Shown here in pieces: positions 34,725-43,525 of a DNA stretch of 64,000 nt. The DNA is taken from positions 1-64,000 of the forward strand of contig NZ_AVGG01000001.1 in assembly GCF_000498535.1 (NCBI RefSeq). The letters run 5' to 3'. The notes under the pieces were generated by a model, which made no database searches, had not been told where the DNA came from, and was given only the letters and a program-made list of their open reading frames with translations. Source of the DNA: Flavobacterium limnosediminis JC2902 (GTDB taxonomy: Bacteria; Bacteroidota; Bacteroidia; Flavobacteriales; Flavobacteriaceae). The first letter of the stretch is position 1, and every line of letters starts with the position of its first letter. The translations under genes and the position numbers were made by a program.

Positions 34725-35465
34725 TTACTGATAAACAATCCGCCCCGTATAATGCTGAACAACATTAACCACAGCCGGGCGACTCAATAAGATAATATTC
34801 CCGTTACTGTAGATATTCCCTTCAATTTTATTAACGGGCTTCAGAATCATATCATTGGAACTGCGCTGAAAAACATACACCTCCTGAACCACCAGACCAG
34901 CGCCTTCAAAACGGGAATCACCGGAATAAAATGCCACATTCAAGGAATTCGTAACACCTTTTATCCTGAAAATCGTTGTGTTGTTATTTTCAACCACCAG
35001 ATTCTGGCAATTCACGTTCATATCGAAAATATTGGAAGCCGTTTTTCCATACAACCCCTGTTGCAGGTTGAGATTCGGAAAATTCAAAACACCGTCCGAC
35101 ACCACATCGTATTGTGACGACGAGTAAATTTTGGTAATTTCCGGAGCGGTTACGGTAACCCGTGCCGGTATGGTAGTTCCCAAATCACATTCCAGATTGT
35201 TTTTTGCATATAAAATACCGTTTACAACTTCGGTGGTAACCTCGCCGATGATATGCTCTCCGGTTTCTATTTTCACCTCAGCCACATCGCCCTGTTTCAC
35301 TACCAAATTAATTCCCGGCCCGATGTTGATCTCATTAAACGCAGCAACGGCATCAACACGCGCGATGGTAGCCCCCGGTTCTCTAAAACAGCCCGGAATA
35401 ACTTCGGAACTGCAAGAAACCAACAGAAAAACAACCGCTATAACTGAAACTATTTTTGTTCTCAT
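34725..35465 (-). CDS. Head-GIN domain lipoprotein (DUF2807)
   Basis: 246 aa. Lipoprotein signal with lipobox VFLLVSC (Cys near residue 18). The mature part is a beta-helix-like DUF2807 domain: FNEINIGPGINLVVKQGDVAEVKIE is the typical entry (the GIN region), followed by short repeated strands. Likely a surface or periplasmic adhesion or scaffolding protein; function unknown. It overlaps the deacylase stop by 4 bases and is co-transcribed with it. Confidence 0.82.
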   Translation of the reverse strand: MRTKIVSVIAVVFLLVSCSSEVIPGCFREPGATIARVDAVAAFNEINIGPGINLVVKQGDVAEVKIETGEHIIGEVTTEVVNGILYAKNNLECDLGTTIPARVTVTAPEITKIYSSSQYDVVSDGVLNFPNLNLQQGLYGKTASNIFDMNVNCQNLVVENNNTTIFRIKGVTNSLNVAFYSGDSRFEGAGLVVQEVYVFQRSSNDMILKPVNKIEGNIYSNGNIILLSRPAVVNVVQHYTGRIVYQ

Positions 35466-36553
35466 AATCTAATCCCTAAACCAAATTCAAGCGCTTCCGC
35501 ACGGGAAACATGCGTTTTCAAACTCACGCCTGCCGACACATTCTTAGTAATATAATATTTCATCCCCAAACGCTGGTACAACGGTCCGAATTTATCCGAA
35601 GGGTCGTAGATATAGTAGCCAAACTGAGTATCTATCGCTAATTTATTGATAAATAATTCATGTCCGACAAAAACACCTATTCTTCTGTAATCATCATCAC
35701 CATCATAATTGTTTTCAAAGTAAGCAATCGACTGGTAACGGATGAACTCTTTCAAATACAACATCCAGAAAAAATCGGTTCCTCCCTGAATGGCGCTTTT
35801 ATGATTGAGTCGTTTATCAACATACAAGGAAGCCACATAAAAAGGATACTGACCACTGTTTACCACATCGCTTTCATTAACGCCAGTCCTGAAAACGGCG
35901 TTATAGCGAATCGGTTCGGTGAATTTTTCTTTAGGATGCACAATGTATTTAAGAGAATCTTTCGTTTCAATATCGTAATTCACCCCCACATTGAAGGCAA
36001 TCGTATTCGTACTCGTATTAGGCGCCTGCAAATTGGCATTGGAATGATGCACAAAATTAACACCCGTCTGAATCCCGAAACCTTTCCAGATATTGGGTTT
36101 GTGATAATTCAGCATAAAATAGGTCGACGGCATGTAACGCGCGCCATACGCCAAATTGCGGTAATTGGTTTCCCGATCATACGGATTGGTATTGTACGTC
36201 ACCCCTTGTCCCACGCGCAATTGCATTCTTCGGCTTAAAAAGTAAAAATTCAAATGCGCATACAAACCGTATAAATTTCCTAACTCCGGATTTTTGTTGT
36301 CCTGATACTGGAATGAAAGTCCGTAATCCGGATAATTGTACCACGCTTCCCATTTTTGTGATCCGAAGGTTTTTCGGTTAAAACCTATAACCGTACCTTC
36401 CGGATGCCCTTTTATAAGATGCATGATATTAGTATGATGCGGCAAAATACTTCCGTAAAAGTAATTCGCATCCACCGAGAATTGTTTCATTTCTTTTTCC
36501 TGCGCCAAGAGGGTAATCGAAAAAAGAACTAAAATATAGGTTAGTGATCGCAT
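35462..36553 (-). CDS. PagL-like acyloxyacyl hydrolase (lipid A 3-O-deacylase)
   Basis: 363 aa outer-membrane beta-barrel with a signal peptide (LTYILVLFSITLLAQ). GVNFVHHSNANLQAPN near residue 180 carries the His-Ser pair of the PagL active site. Alternating aromatic strands fill the rest and the last residues (FGLGIRL) form a terminal beta signal. Members remove the 3-O acyl chain from lipid A. Longer than enterobacterial PagL, as is normal in Bacteroidetes. Followed by the head-GIN lipoprotein. Confidence 0.83.
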   Translation of the reverse strand: MRSLTYILVLFSITLLAQEKEMKQFSVDANYFYGSILPHHTNIMHLIKGHPEGTVIGFNRKTFGSQKWEAWYNYPDYGLSFQYQDNKNPELGNLYGLYAHLNFYFLSRRMQLRVGQGVTYNTNPYDRETNYRNLAYGARYMPSTYFMLNYHKPNIWKGFGIQTGVNFVHHSNANLQAPNTSTNTIAFNVGVNYDIETKDSLKYIVHPKEKFTEPIRYNAVFRTGVNESDVVNSGQYPFYVASLYVDKRLNHKSAIQGGTDFFWMLYLKEFIRYQSIAYFENNYDGDDDYRRIGVFVGHELFINKLAIDTQFGYYIYDPSDKFGPLYQRLGMKYYITKNVSAGVSLKTHVSRAEALEFGLGIRL

Positions 36554-36573
36554 TGTGGGTTTTGAAAATCAGG

Positions 36574-36581
36574 CAAATATA
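36574..36581 (-). promoter_or_regulatory. Candidate -7 element of the deacylase operon
   Basis: TATATTTG on the minus strand fits TAnnTTTG, 20 bases upstream of the ATG at 36553. The dispersed element copy C begins immediately upstream. Confidence 0.45.
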
Positions 36582-36596
36582 ACAGATTATTTTGTT

Positions 36597-36713
36597 GGAG
36601 CGAATGGTTCGGGCATTTTTGGAAACCCTTTTCCTGCTTTCCGTTGCAATCTGTTCTTGCGAGCTTGCAGGGCAATCTCACAAGAACAGGATTTACACTG
36701 CAATCAGGGCTGA
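36597..36713 (-). repeat. Dispersed variable-hairpin element, copy C (inverted)
   Basis: On the minus strand it starts AGCCCTGATTGCAGTGTAAA, continues with ATTGCAACGGAAAGCAGG and ends CCCGAACCATTCGCTCC, nearly identical to copy A in these blocks. The centre is a different hairpin: CTGTTCTTGCGAG pairs with CTCACAAGAACAG with one mismatch. Confidence 0.75.
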
Positions 36714-36852
36714 AGAGCCAGCCATTTTTGTTTCAGGAATGTAAAAACCCTGGAAAGCTGTACCGCCTTTAATAGAAAGGACATACCACATTATTTACTA
36801 TAATGGTAGTGGAATTTCACTATGGTACGTATTTGTTTCGCTTTTATGTGAA

Positions 36853-37041
36853 TTTGTTTCTATCTAACACGCGTTTGTTTCTATCTAACGCGTGTTTATT
36901 TCTATCTAACGCGTGTTTATTTCTATCTAACGCGTGTTTATTTCTATCTAACGCGTGTTTATTTCTATCTAACGCGTGTTTATTTCTATCTAACACGTGT
37001 TTATTTCTATCTAACACGTGTTTATTTCTATCTAACGCGTG
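36853..37041. repeat. 21-bp minisatellite, 9 units
   Basis: Nine head-to-tail 21-bp units with core TTTCTATCTAACGCGTG; only the ACGCGT/ACACGT/ACACGCG part varies. A tenth unit decays at TTTACACAATCTA. The length is a multiple of three, so both strands stay open (LFLSNAC or KHALDRN repeats), but no start signal, signal peptide or family supports a gene. It is the bulk of a 630-base gene-free stretch (36554-37181), which also holds element copy C and the metF terminator. Confidence 0.9.
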
Positions 37042-37120
37042 TTTACACAATCTAAAGACTACTCCCGGTAATTTCACTCTAACACATAATTTCATTTTAT
37101 CTATCGATAATTAAATAAAA

Positions 37121-37151
37121 AACCTGCAAGGTTTTTGAAACCTTGCAGGTT
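37121..37151 (-). terminator. Terminator of the metH-metF operon
   Basis: Perfect 14-bp stem AACCTGCAAGGTTT / AAACCTTGCAGGTT with a 3-base loop and a T-run on the minus strand, 30 bases after the metF stop. Its stem is closely related to the hairpin inside element copy D at 41936-41976. Confidence 0.8.
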
Positions 37152-37181
37152 GGGCATTGTTTATATTGGGGAAATATATTT

Positions 37182-38138
37182 TTAAAAAACCTCAGTGGCA
37201 ATCTGTCGGATGTTATCCGATTTTCCCATCGAGTAGTAATGCAGTACCGGAATACCGGCTTTTGCCAACTCCTTGCTTTGTGCAATACACCATTCAATTC
37301 CAATTTGCGAAACCGCTTCATTATCTTTCGCTTTCACCACTTCCATAATCAAATCATCCGGCAAATCCACTTTAAAGCGATGCGGAATCAGATTCAGTTG
37401 TTTCTTGGTAGAAATCGGTTTCAGTCCCGGTATAATCGGAACGGTGATTCCGGCTGCACGGCATTTGTCTACAAATTCAAAAAACTTCTGATTATCAAAA
37501 AACATCTGTGTAATGATGTAATCGGCACCATTCTTAATTTTCTGCTTTAAAAAATAAATATCGCTGTCCAAACTTGGAGCCTCCATATGTTTTTCCGGAT
37601 AACCCGCCACCCCGATGCAGAAACTCGTTTTGTTGGTGTTTTGCAAATCGGCATCCAGATAAACTCCGTTATTCAGGTTGTTGATTTGCGTTACCAGTTC
37701 GGAAGCATACGAATGTCCTTCTTTTTCCGGTTTGAAGTAGATTTCGCTTTTCACGGCATCGCCACGTAAAGCAACCACATTATCAATTCCGAGAAAATCC
37801 ATATCAATCAGGAAGTTTTCGGTATCTTCTTTGGTAAAACCACCACACAAAATATGCGGAATGGCATCCACCTGATACTTATTCTGAATCGCCGAACAGA
37901 TACCCACCGTTCCCGGACGTTTTTTTACGATTTTCTTTTCCAATAATCCGCTTGGCAATTCCTTGAATTCGTATTCCTCACGGTGATAGGTTACGTCAAT
38001 AAAAGGTGGTTTGAATTCCATCAAAGGCTCAATGTTATCAAAAATGCACTTGATGTTTTGCCCTTTTAGAGGCGGTAAAATTTCAAAGGAAAATAAGGGT
38101 TTCCCGTTGGCGTTTTCTATATGTTGTGTTACTTTCAT
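37182..38138 (-). CDS. metF: 5,10-methylenetetrahydrofolate reductase
   Basis: 318 aa. Supplies methyltetrahydrofolate for MetH. Family blocks: FSFEILPPLKGQNIK (about 17-31), DVTYHREEYEF, ILCGGFTKEDTENFLIDMDFLGIDNVVALRGDA (FAD region), and GADYIITQMFFDNQKFFEFVDKC near residue 212. Full length. Third gene of the riboswitch-controlled operon after the two metH genes; the 49-base gap before it carries an AATTATGAATTATAAATTATG simple repeat. Confidence 0.95.
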   Translation of the reverse strand: MKVTQHIENANGKPLFSFEILPPLKGQNIKCIFDNIEPLMEFKPPFIDVTYHREEYEFKELPSGLLEKKIVKKRPGTVGICSAIQNKYQVDAIPHILCGGFTKEDTENFLIDMDFLGIDNVVALRGDAVKSEIYFKPEKEGHSYASELVTQINNLNNGVYLDADLQNTNKTSFCIGVAGYPEKHMEAPSLDSDIYFLKQKIKNGADYIITQMFFDNQKFFEFVDKCRAAGITVPIIPGLKPISTKKQLNLIPHRFKVDLPDDLIMEVVKAKDNEAVSQIGIEWCIAQSKELAKAGIPVLHYYSMGKSDNIRQIATEVF

Positions 38139-38187
38139 TCGTAATTATGAATTATAAATTATGAGTTATGCCTTGCCTCAGAAATCG

Positions 38188-40866
38188 TTAATCAGCAATA
38201 TTTGGATTCAGCCATTTTTCGGCATGTTCGTACGTACAATTTCTTCGTTTGGCATAATCTCGCACTTGGTCTTCTTTTATCTTTCCGAGTCCGAAATACT
38301 TACTTTCCGGATGGCCAAAATAATAACCGGAAACCGAGGAAGCCGGCCACATTGCCATGCTTTCCGTTAATGTCACGCCGATGTTTTCTTCCACATTTAA
38401 AAGTTTCCAAATGGTTGGTTTCTCCAAATGGTCTGGGCAGGCAGGATAGCCCGGAGCTGGACGGATTCCTTTGTATTTTTCGGAAATAAGGTCGTCGTTA
38501 CTCAACACCTCATCAGTGGCGTAGCCCCAAATTTCCTTACGAATCTTCTCGTGCAAATATTCGGCGAACGCTTCTGCAAAACGATCCCCCAATGCCTTCA
38601 CCATAATAGAACTGTAATCGTCGTTGTTTTCTTCAAAGGCTTTCGCTTTTTCATCCACACCGAAACCGGTTGTAACACAAAAGGCGCCCATGTAATCTTC
38701 TTTTCTAAGTTCTTTTGGGGAAATGAAATCAGACAGTGCTATATTAGGCGCCCCTATGGTTTTTTGCGATTGCTGACGAAGCGTTAGGAATGTCTCCAAC
38801 ACGTTTCCGTTTTCGTCATACAATTCGATATCGTCATCATTCACCTGATTCGCAGGGAAAATGCCGTAAATTCCTTTTGCCGTTAACCAGTTTTCTTCCA
38901 ACAGCTGTTGCAACATTCTTTGTGCATCGTCGAACAAAATCGTCGCTTGTTCGCCAACTACCTTATCGGTTAAGATGGCCGGATATTTTCCGAACAATTG
39001 CCAAGATTGAAAAAACGGCGTCCAATCGATGTACGGAACCAATTCACCCAGTTTCACTTCAATGGTTTTTACGCCAATGAAATTTGGTTTTTTGGGTTGG
39101 AATTCTTCCCAGTTCAACTGTAATTTATTCGCTCTTGCCTGTTCGATTTTCAGATAACTTTTATCGCGTTGGCGGTTTAAAAATGTTTCGCGGAACGTTT
39201 CGTATTCCGATCTGATGGTACTTGCGTATATTTTTTTATCCTTGTTTAATAAATTTCCGGCCACGGTTACCGCTCGTGAAGCATCGTTTACATGCACCAC
39301 GGTTTCACGGTACTCCGGAGCAATTTTTACTGCCGTATGCGCTCTGGATGTGGTAGCACCTCCAATCATGATTGGAATTTTGATGTTACGCTTGTCCATT
39401 TCTTTGGCCAGATACACCATTTCATCTAATGATGGCGTGATCAATCCGCTCAACCCGATGATATCCACATTTTCTTTAATCGCTGTTTCGATGATTTTTT
39501 CCGGTGGCACCATCACCCCCAAATCGATGATTTCGAAATTATTACAGGCCAAAACCACCGATACGATATTTTTACCAATATCGTGCACATCGCCTTTTAC
39601 GGTAGCCATCAGTACTTTTCCGGCACTTGATGATTTTCCGTCTTTTTCCGCTTCTATATAAGGCAACAAATACGCAACAGCTTTTTTCATCACACGGGCG
39701 GATTTCACTACTTGTGGCAAAAACATTTTTCCGCTACCGAACAAATCCCCCACCACATTCATCCCCGTCATCAGGTTGATTTCAATCACTTCGATAGGTC
39801 TTGCAACCGTTTGTCTGGCTTCTTCCACATCCACTTCGATAAACTCATCGATTCCTTTTACCAAAGCATGTGTGATTCGGTCTTGTAAGGAACCGCTTCT
39901 CCATTCCTGAATCTGCTTTTCATTGACTTTTACATCACCTTTGAAACTTTCGGCCAATTCCAGAAGTCTTTCTGTAGCATCATCGCGTCTGTCGAGCAAT
40001 ACATCTTCTACGTGTTCCAATAAATTTTTATCGATTTCATCGTACACTTCCAACATTTCCGGATTTACGATTCCCATCGTCATTCCGTGCTGAATCGCGT
40101 GGTACAAAAACGCCGAATGCATTGCTTCACGTACTTTATCATTTCCTCTGAACGAGAACGAAACATTACTCACGCCTCCGCTCACGTTGGCATAAGGAAG
40201 ATTTTCGCGAATCCATTTGGTTCCTAAAAAGAAATCCAAGGCATTGCGACGGTGTTCTTCCATACCGGTTGCAACTGGAAAAATGTTGGGATCGAAAATA
40301 ATGTCTTCGGCAGGAAAGCCAACTTTATCTACTAAAATATCATAGGAACGCTTACAGATTTCAATGCGGCGTTCGTAGTTATCGGCCTGACCGACTTCGT
40401 CAAAAGCCATCACAATTACTGCCGCGCCATAGCGTTTCACCAATTTGGCATGATGGATAAACGTTTCCTCACCTTCTTTCAAACTGATGGAATTCACCAC
40501 ACATTTTCCTTGTGCAACTTTCAGTCCGGCTTCAATGATTTCCCATTTCGAACTGTCAATCATTACCGGAACCCTTGAAATATCTGGTTCGGAAGCAATC
40601 AGGTTTAGGAATTTGGTCATCGCATACACGCCGTCCAACATTCCTTCATCCATATTGATGTCGATGATCTGCGCGCCGCCTTCCACTTGGGCACGGGCGA
40701 TATCAAGTGCTTCTTCGTAGTTTTCTTCTTTGATTAAACGCAAAAACTTTCGCGAACCGGTTACGTTTGTACGTTCCCCTACGTTCACGAAATTCGTTTC
40801 GGGAGTAACGATTAAAGGTTCCAGTCCCGATAGTTTTAAATATTTATTGCTTGCTCCTTCGCTCAT
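38188..40866 (-). CDS. metH: Methionine synthase, folate/cobalamin/activation part
   Basis: 892 aa, corresponding to the last three modules of B12-dependent methionine synthase. Order: pterin-binding domain ([19 protein letters not shown] near 26), cobalamin cap and Rossmann domain ([16 protein letters not shown], with the cobalt-ligating His near residue 423), activation domain ([15 protein letters not shown] and [20 protein letters not shown] near 840-865). The homocysteine-binding module is a separate gene just upstream, overlapping by one base (TAATG). Both parts are intact, so this is a split enzyme, not a pseudogene. Confidence 0.95.
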   Translation of the reverse strand: MSEGASNKYLKLSGLEPLIVTPETNFVNVGERTNVTGSRKFLRLIKEENYEEALDIARAQVEGGAQIIDINMDEGMLDGVYAMTKFLNLIASEPDISRVPVMIDSSKWEIIEAGLKVAQGKCVVNSISLKEGEETFIHHAKLVKRYGAAVIVMAFDEVGQADNYERRIEICKRSYDILVDKVGFPAEDIIFDPNIFPVATGMEEHRRNALDFFLGTKWIRENLPYANVSGGVSNVSFSFRGNDKVREAMHSAFLYHAIQHGMTMGIVNPEMLEVYDEIDKNLLEHVEDVLLDRRDDATERLLELAESFKGDVKVNEKQIQEWRSGSLQDRITHALVKGIDEFIEVDVEEARQTVARPIEVIEINLMTGMNVVGDLFGSGKMFLPQVVKSARVMKKAVAYLLPYIEAEKDGKSSSAGKVLMATVKGDVHDIGKNIVSVVLACNNFEIIDLGVMVPPEKIIETAIKENVDIIGLSGLITPSLDEMVYLAKEMDKRNIKIPIMIGGATTSRAHTAVKIAPEYRETVVHVNDASRAVTVAGNLLNKDKKIYASTIRSEYETFRETFLNRQRDKSYLKIEQARANKLQLNWEEFQPKKPNFIGVKTIEVKLGELVPYIDWTPFFQSWQLFGKYPAILTDKVVGEQATILFDDAQRMLQQLLEENWLTAKGIYGIFPANQVNDDDIELYDENGNVLETFLTLRQQSQKTIGAPNIALSDFISPKELRKEDYMGAFCVTTGFGVDEKAKAFEENNDDYSSIMVKALGDRFAEAFAEYLHEKIRKEIWGYATDEVLSNDDLISEKYKGIRPAPGYPACPDHLEKPTIWKLLNVEENIGVTLTESMAMWPASSVSGYYFGHPESKYFGLGKIKEDQVRDYAKRRNCTYEHAEKWLNPNIAD

Positions 40867-41852
40867 TATGCTTCCTCCAGTATTCTTGGTTTGTAATTGG
40901 CGGCTACTTCAGCAATTAGCTTGATATGTTCCGGTGTGGTACCGCAACAACCACCGATGATATTGATTAAATTATCGTCTAAATATTCCTTGATTAATGC
41001 CTGCATTTCTTCCGCAGTTTGGTCGTACTGACCGAAAGCGTTAGGCAATCCTGCATTGGGATGCGCTGAAATATTAAACGAAGTATTGTGTGCCAGTCGT
41101 TTTAAATACGGTTTCAACTGATCGGCTCCTAAAGCGCAATTGAATCCGACACTCAACAACGGAATGTGTGAAATCGAAATTAAGAAGGCTTCCACGGTTT
41201 GCCCGGACAAGGTTCTGCCTGAAGCATCCGTAATCGTTCCGGACACCATGATGGGAATATCTATATTTCGTTCTTCCTTTACTTCTTCGATGGCGAATAA
41301 GGCCGCTTTTGCATTTAACGTATCGAAGATGGTTTCCACCAATAAAATATCACTTCCTCCGTCAATCAGCGCTTCTACCTGTTCTTTGTAGGCAATTCGC
41401 AGTTCGTCAAACGTTACGGCACGGAATCCCGGATCGTTCACATCGGGTGACATGGACGCCGTTCGGTTGGTTGGTCCGATGGAACCGGCTACAAATCGTG
41501 GTCTGTCGGTGAATTCGTCCGCTACTTCTCTGGCTATTTTTGCCGATTGATAGTTTAACTCATACACCAGATCTTCCAGATGATAATCAGCCATTCCGAT
41601 AGTGGTTCCCGAAAACGTGTTGGTTTCGACAATATCGGCTCCGGCAGCAAAATAGGCGCGGTGCACTTCTTTTACGGCTTCGGGCTGGGTTAACGACAAC
41701 AAATCGTTGTTCCCTTTTAACGGATGCGGAAAATCTTTGAAACGCTCTCCCCGAAAATCTTCTTCTTCGAATTTGTAGCGTTGCAGCATCGTCCCCATTG
41801 CTCCGTCGAGGATTAGGATTCGGTTTTTTATGGCTTCGTGTATTTTTGACAT
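40866..41852 (-). CDS. metH: Methionine synthase, homocysteine-binding part
   Basis: 328 aa homocysteine S-methyltransferase domain. [17 protein letters not shown] near residue 14 and the zinc-cysteine segments [12 protein letters not shown] near 238 and [14 protein letters not shown] near 302 are intact. It provides the first module of MetH as a separate polypeptide and must cooperate with the downstream gene. First gene of the metH-metF operon, behind a 5' region holding a SAM riboswitch and element copy D. Confidence 0.95.
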   Translation of the reverse strand: MSKIHEAIKNRILILDGAMGTMLQRYKFEEEDFRGERFKDFPHPLKGNNDLLSLTQPEAVKEVHRAYFAAGADIVETNTFSGTTIGMADYHLEDLVYELNYQSAKIAREVADEFTDRPRFVAGSIGPTNRTASMSPDVNDPGFRAVTFDELRIAYKEQVEALIDGGSDILLVETIFDTLNAKAALFAIEEVKEERNIDIPIMVSGTITDASGRTLSGQTVEAFLISISHIPLLSVGFNCALGADQLKPYLKRLAHNTSFNISAHPNAGLPNAFGQYDQTAEEMQALIKEYLDDNLINIIGGCCGTTPEHIKLIAEVAANYKPRILEEA

Positions 41853-41912
41853 ATCTTTATTATTTCACGGAGTTTCACAAAGAAACCCAGAGATTCACAA
41901 AATTCATTAACT

Positions 41913-42029
41913 AGCCCCGATAGTAGCGGTATCTTTTATACCTGACAGGTTTTCGAAACCTGTCAGGTATAAAAATATAGCGGATAGCGGGAACATGGAC
42001 TGCAAAAAAGCGCAAGCCATTCGCTCCAA
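41913..42029 (+). repeat. Dispersed variable-hairpin element, copy D
   Basis: Starts CTAGCCCCGATAGTAGCGGT and ends CAAGCCATTCGCTCC. The centre is a perfect 19-bp stem with a 3-base loop (41936-41954 with 41958-41976), containing ACCTGACAGGTTT. It lies in the 5' untranslated region of metH, between riboswitch and ATG, so it is transcribed with the operon. The 41863-41905 stretch (TTTCACGGAGTTTCACAAAG) is another common gap-repeat fragment. Confidence 0.75.
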
Positions 42030-42087
42030 AAATCACATAAAAAAGTTATCAGGAAATACAGGGAGAATATTTAAGAAAATACTCTTT

Positions 42088-42186
42088 GTTATCTATACCG
42101 CCGAGGCGAGTTAGAATGTAGCACCTTTCCTTGTTGGAGGTTGCTAAGCTTTCATTGGGTCTATTCCCTCCAGCTTTCGTGATAAC
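42088..42186 (-). ncRNA. SAM-I (S-box) riboswitch for metH-metF
   Basis: Minus-strand order of conserved parts: P1 start GTTATCACGAAAGCTGGAGG, GAATAGACCCAATGAAAGCT, TTAGCAACC, GGTGCTACATTC, and P1 return GATAAC. These match the S-box core (GGAGGGA, GACCC, ATGAA, AGCAACC, GGTGCTA). It should lower metH and metF expression when SAM is plentiful. Expression platform not resolved: a weak hairpin (GAGTATTT/AAATATTC) follows, then a second TGATAAC followed by six T at about 42047-42058. Confidence 0.93.
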
Positions 42187-42210
42187 GGTTCAGTGTGTAT
42201 AAGAACGGTG

Positions 42211-42218
42211 CAAATGTA
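42211..42218 (-). promoter_or_regulatory. Candidate -7 element for the riboswitch transcript
   Basis: TACATTTG on the minus strand fits TAnnTTTG and lies 25 bases upstream of the aptamer, giving a start site just before it. Confidence 0.5.
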
Positions 42219-42297
42219 ATAATAAAATTCATATTTAGAAATATTTTCCATATTACATCTTATTTTTACATAAAATCAGATTTATACTCTACAACTA

Positions 42298-43500
42298 CTA
42301 TTTTTTATAGTTTTTTATTCTTAAAAACCAACCCAAAGCCTGTTGCAAATCATTGATAACATCCTGAACGGTTTCCAATCCTACAGAAACACGCACCAAT
42401 CCATCCGTAATACTTACCGCCAGACGTTCTTCTTCCGATAATTTACTGTGCGTCGTGGATGCCGGATGCGTAACAATAGTTCGCGTATCGCCTAAATTTG
42501 CCGAAAGCGAGCACAACTGGATTTTGTCCAAAAACTTTCTACCAGCCTCGATGCCGCCTTTGATTTCAAACGCTACAATATTTCCACCCAAACGCATTTG
42601 TTTTTTGGCGATTTCATACTGCGGATGCGATTTCAAAAATGGATATTTCACCTTATTCACATTCGGATGGTTTTCCAAGAACTCGGCTACTTTTAAGGCG
42701 TTTTCGCAGTGTTTTTCCACGCGAACCGGAAGGGTTTCCAGACTTTTTGACAATACCCACGCATTAAATGGCGACAGGGCCGGACCGGTATTTCTTGAAA
42801 ACAAATAAATTTCACGAATCAAATCTTCGCGACCTACCGTGATTCCACCTAAAACTCTTCCTTGACCGTCGATTAATTTCGTAGCGGAATGCACTACCAA
42901 ATCGGCTCCGAATTGAATCGGATTCTGAAGGTACGGCGTGGCGAAACAGTTGTCGATGATTAAAATCAGGTTGTGTTTTTTGGCAATTTGCCCTAATAAT
43001 TCCAAATCGATGATATCCACAGCCGGATTGGTTGGTGATTCTGCAAAAAGGATTTTAGTATTGGGTTGTATAAAATCCTCAATCGTTTCCGGCTTGTTGA
43101 TATCGAAATAACTTGTGGTGATGTTCCACTTCGGAAAGTATTTAGTGAATAAGGTGTGTGTCGAACCAAAAACACTTCCCACCGAAACGATATGATCGCC
43201 AGATTCTAGCAGCGCCGCAAAAGTGGAATAGATTGCCGCCATTCCCGTCGCAAAAGCATAACCCGCTTCGGCGCCTTCCATTTTGCAGATTTTTTCCACG
43301 AATTCCGAGGTGTTTGGATTACTGAAGCGGCTGTAAATATTACGTTCCTTCTCCTCAGTAAAGGACGCTCTCATATCCTCCGCATCTTCAAAAACGAAAC
43401 TGGAGGTCAAATATAACGGAACGGAATGCTCCAGATATTGGGAACGTTCGGTTTGGGTGCGGATGGCTTGGGTTTCGAAGCCGAATTCTGAATTGCTCAT
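42298..43500 (-). CDS. metZ: O-acylhomoserine sulfhydrylase (MetZ-like)
   Basis: 400 aa PLP enzyme of the Cys/Met metabolism family, making homocysteine from O-acylhomoserine and sulfide. ATG 43500 is chosen (MSNSEFGFETQAIR); the longer ORF runs into thrA. PLP-lysine motif LVVHSATKLIDGQGRVLGG near residue 205, with the DGQGR signature of MetZ rather than MetB or MetY; YSRFSNPNTSEFVEKICKMEG near 62. MetX-type acyltransferases are usually acetyl-using, MetZ names imply succinyl, so the acyl group is uncertain. Third gene of the metX-thrA-metZ operon. Confidence 0.9.
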   Translation of the reverse strand: MSNSEFGFETQAIRTQTERSQYLEHSVPLYLTSSFVFEDAEDMRASFTEEKERNIYSRFSNPNTSEFVEKICKMEGAEAGYAFATGMAAIYSTFAALLESGDHIVSVGSVFGSTHTLFTKYFPKWNITTSYFDINKPETIEDFIQPNTKILFAESPTNPAVDIIDLELLGQIAKKHNLILIIDNCFATPYLQNPIQFGADLVVHSATKLIDGQGRVLGGITVGREDLIREIYLFSRNTGPALSPFNAWVLSKSLETLPVRVEKHCENALKVAEFLENHPNVNKVKYPFLKSHPQYEIAKKQMRLGGNIVAFEIKGGIEAGRKFLDKIQLCSLSANLGDTRTIVTHPASTTHSKLSEEERLAVSITDGLVRVSVGLETVQDVINDLQQALGWFLRIKNYKK

Positions 43501-43525
43501 TGTATATTGTTGTTGTGTATTATAA

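Noticed and set aside
36853..37041. Possible CRISPR array
   Set aside because: Units are directly adjacent with no spacers, and no cas genes are present.
36803..37114. 103-codon ORF (+) and 83-codon ORF (-) with LFLSNAC or KHALDRN repeats
   Set aside because: Both strands stay open only because the minisatellite unit is 21 bp; no signal peptide, start context or family supports translation.
38188..41852. metH as a frameshifted pseudogene
   Set aside because: Both halves keep all key residues, and the TAATG junction gives a clean stop and start; a split MetH with an intact coupled pair is more likely.
41863..41905. Coding or regulatory signal in TTTCACGGAGTTTCACAAAG region
   Set aside because: Wording matches common degenerate gap repeats of Bacteroidetes and has no ORF or hairpin with a T-run.
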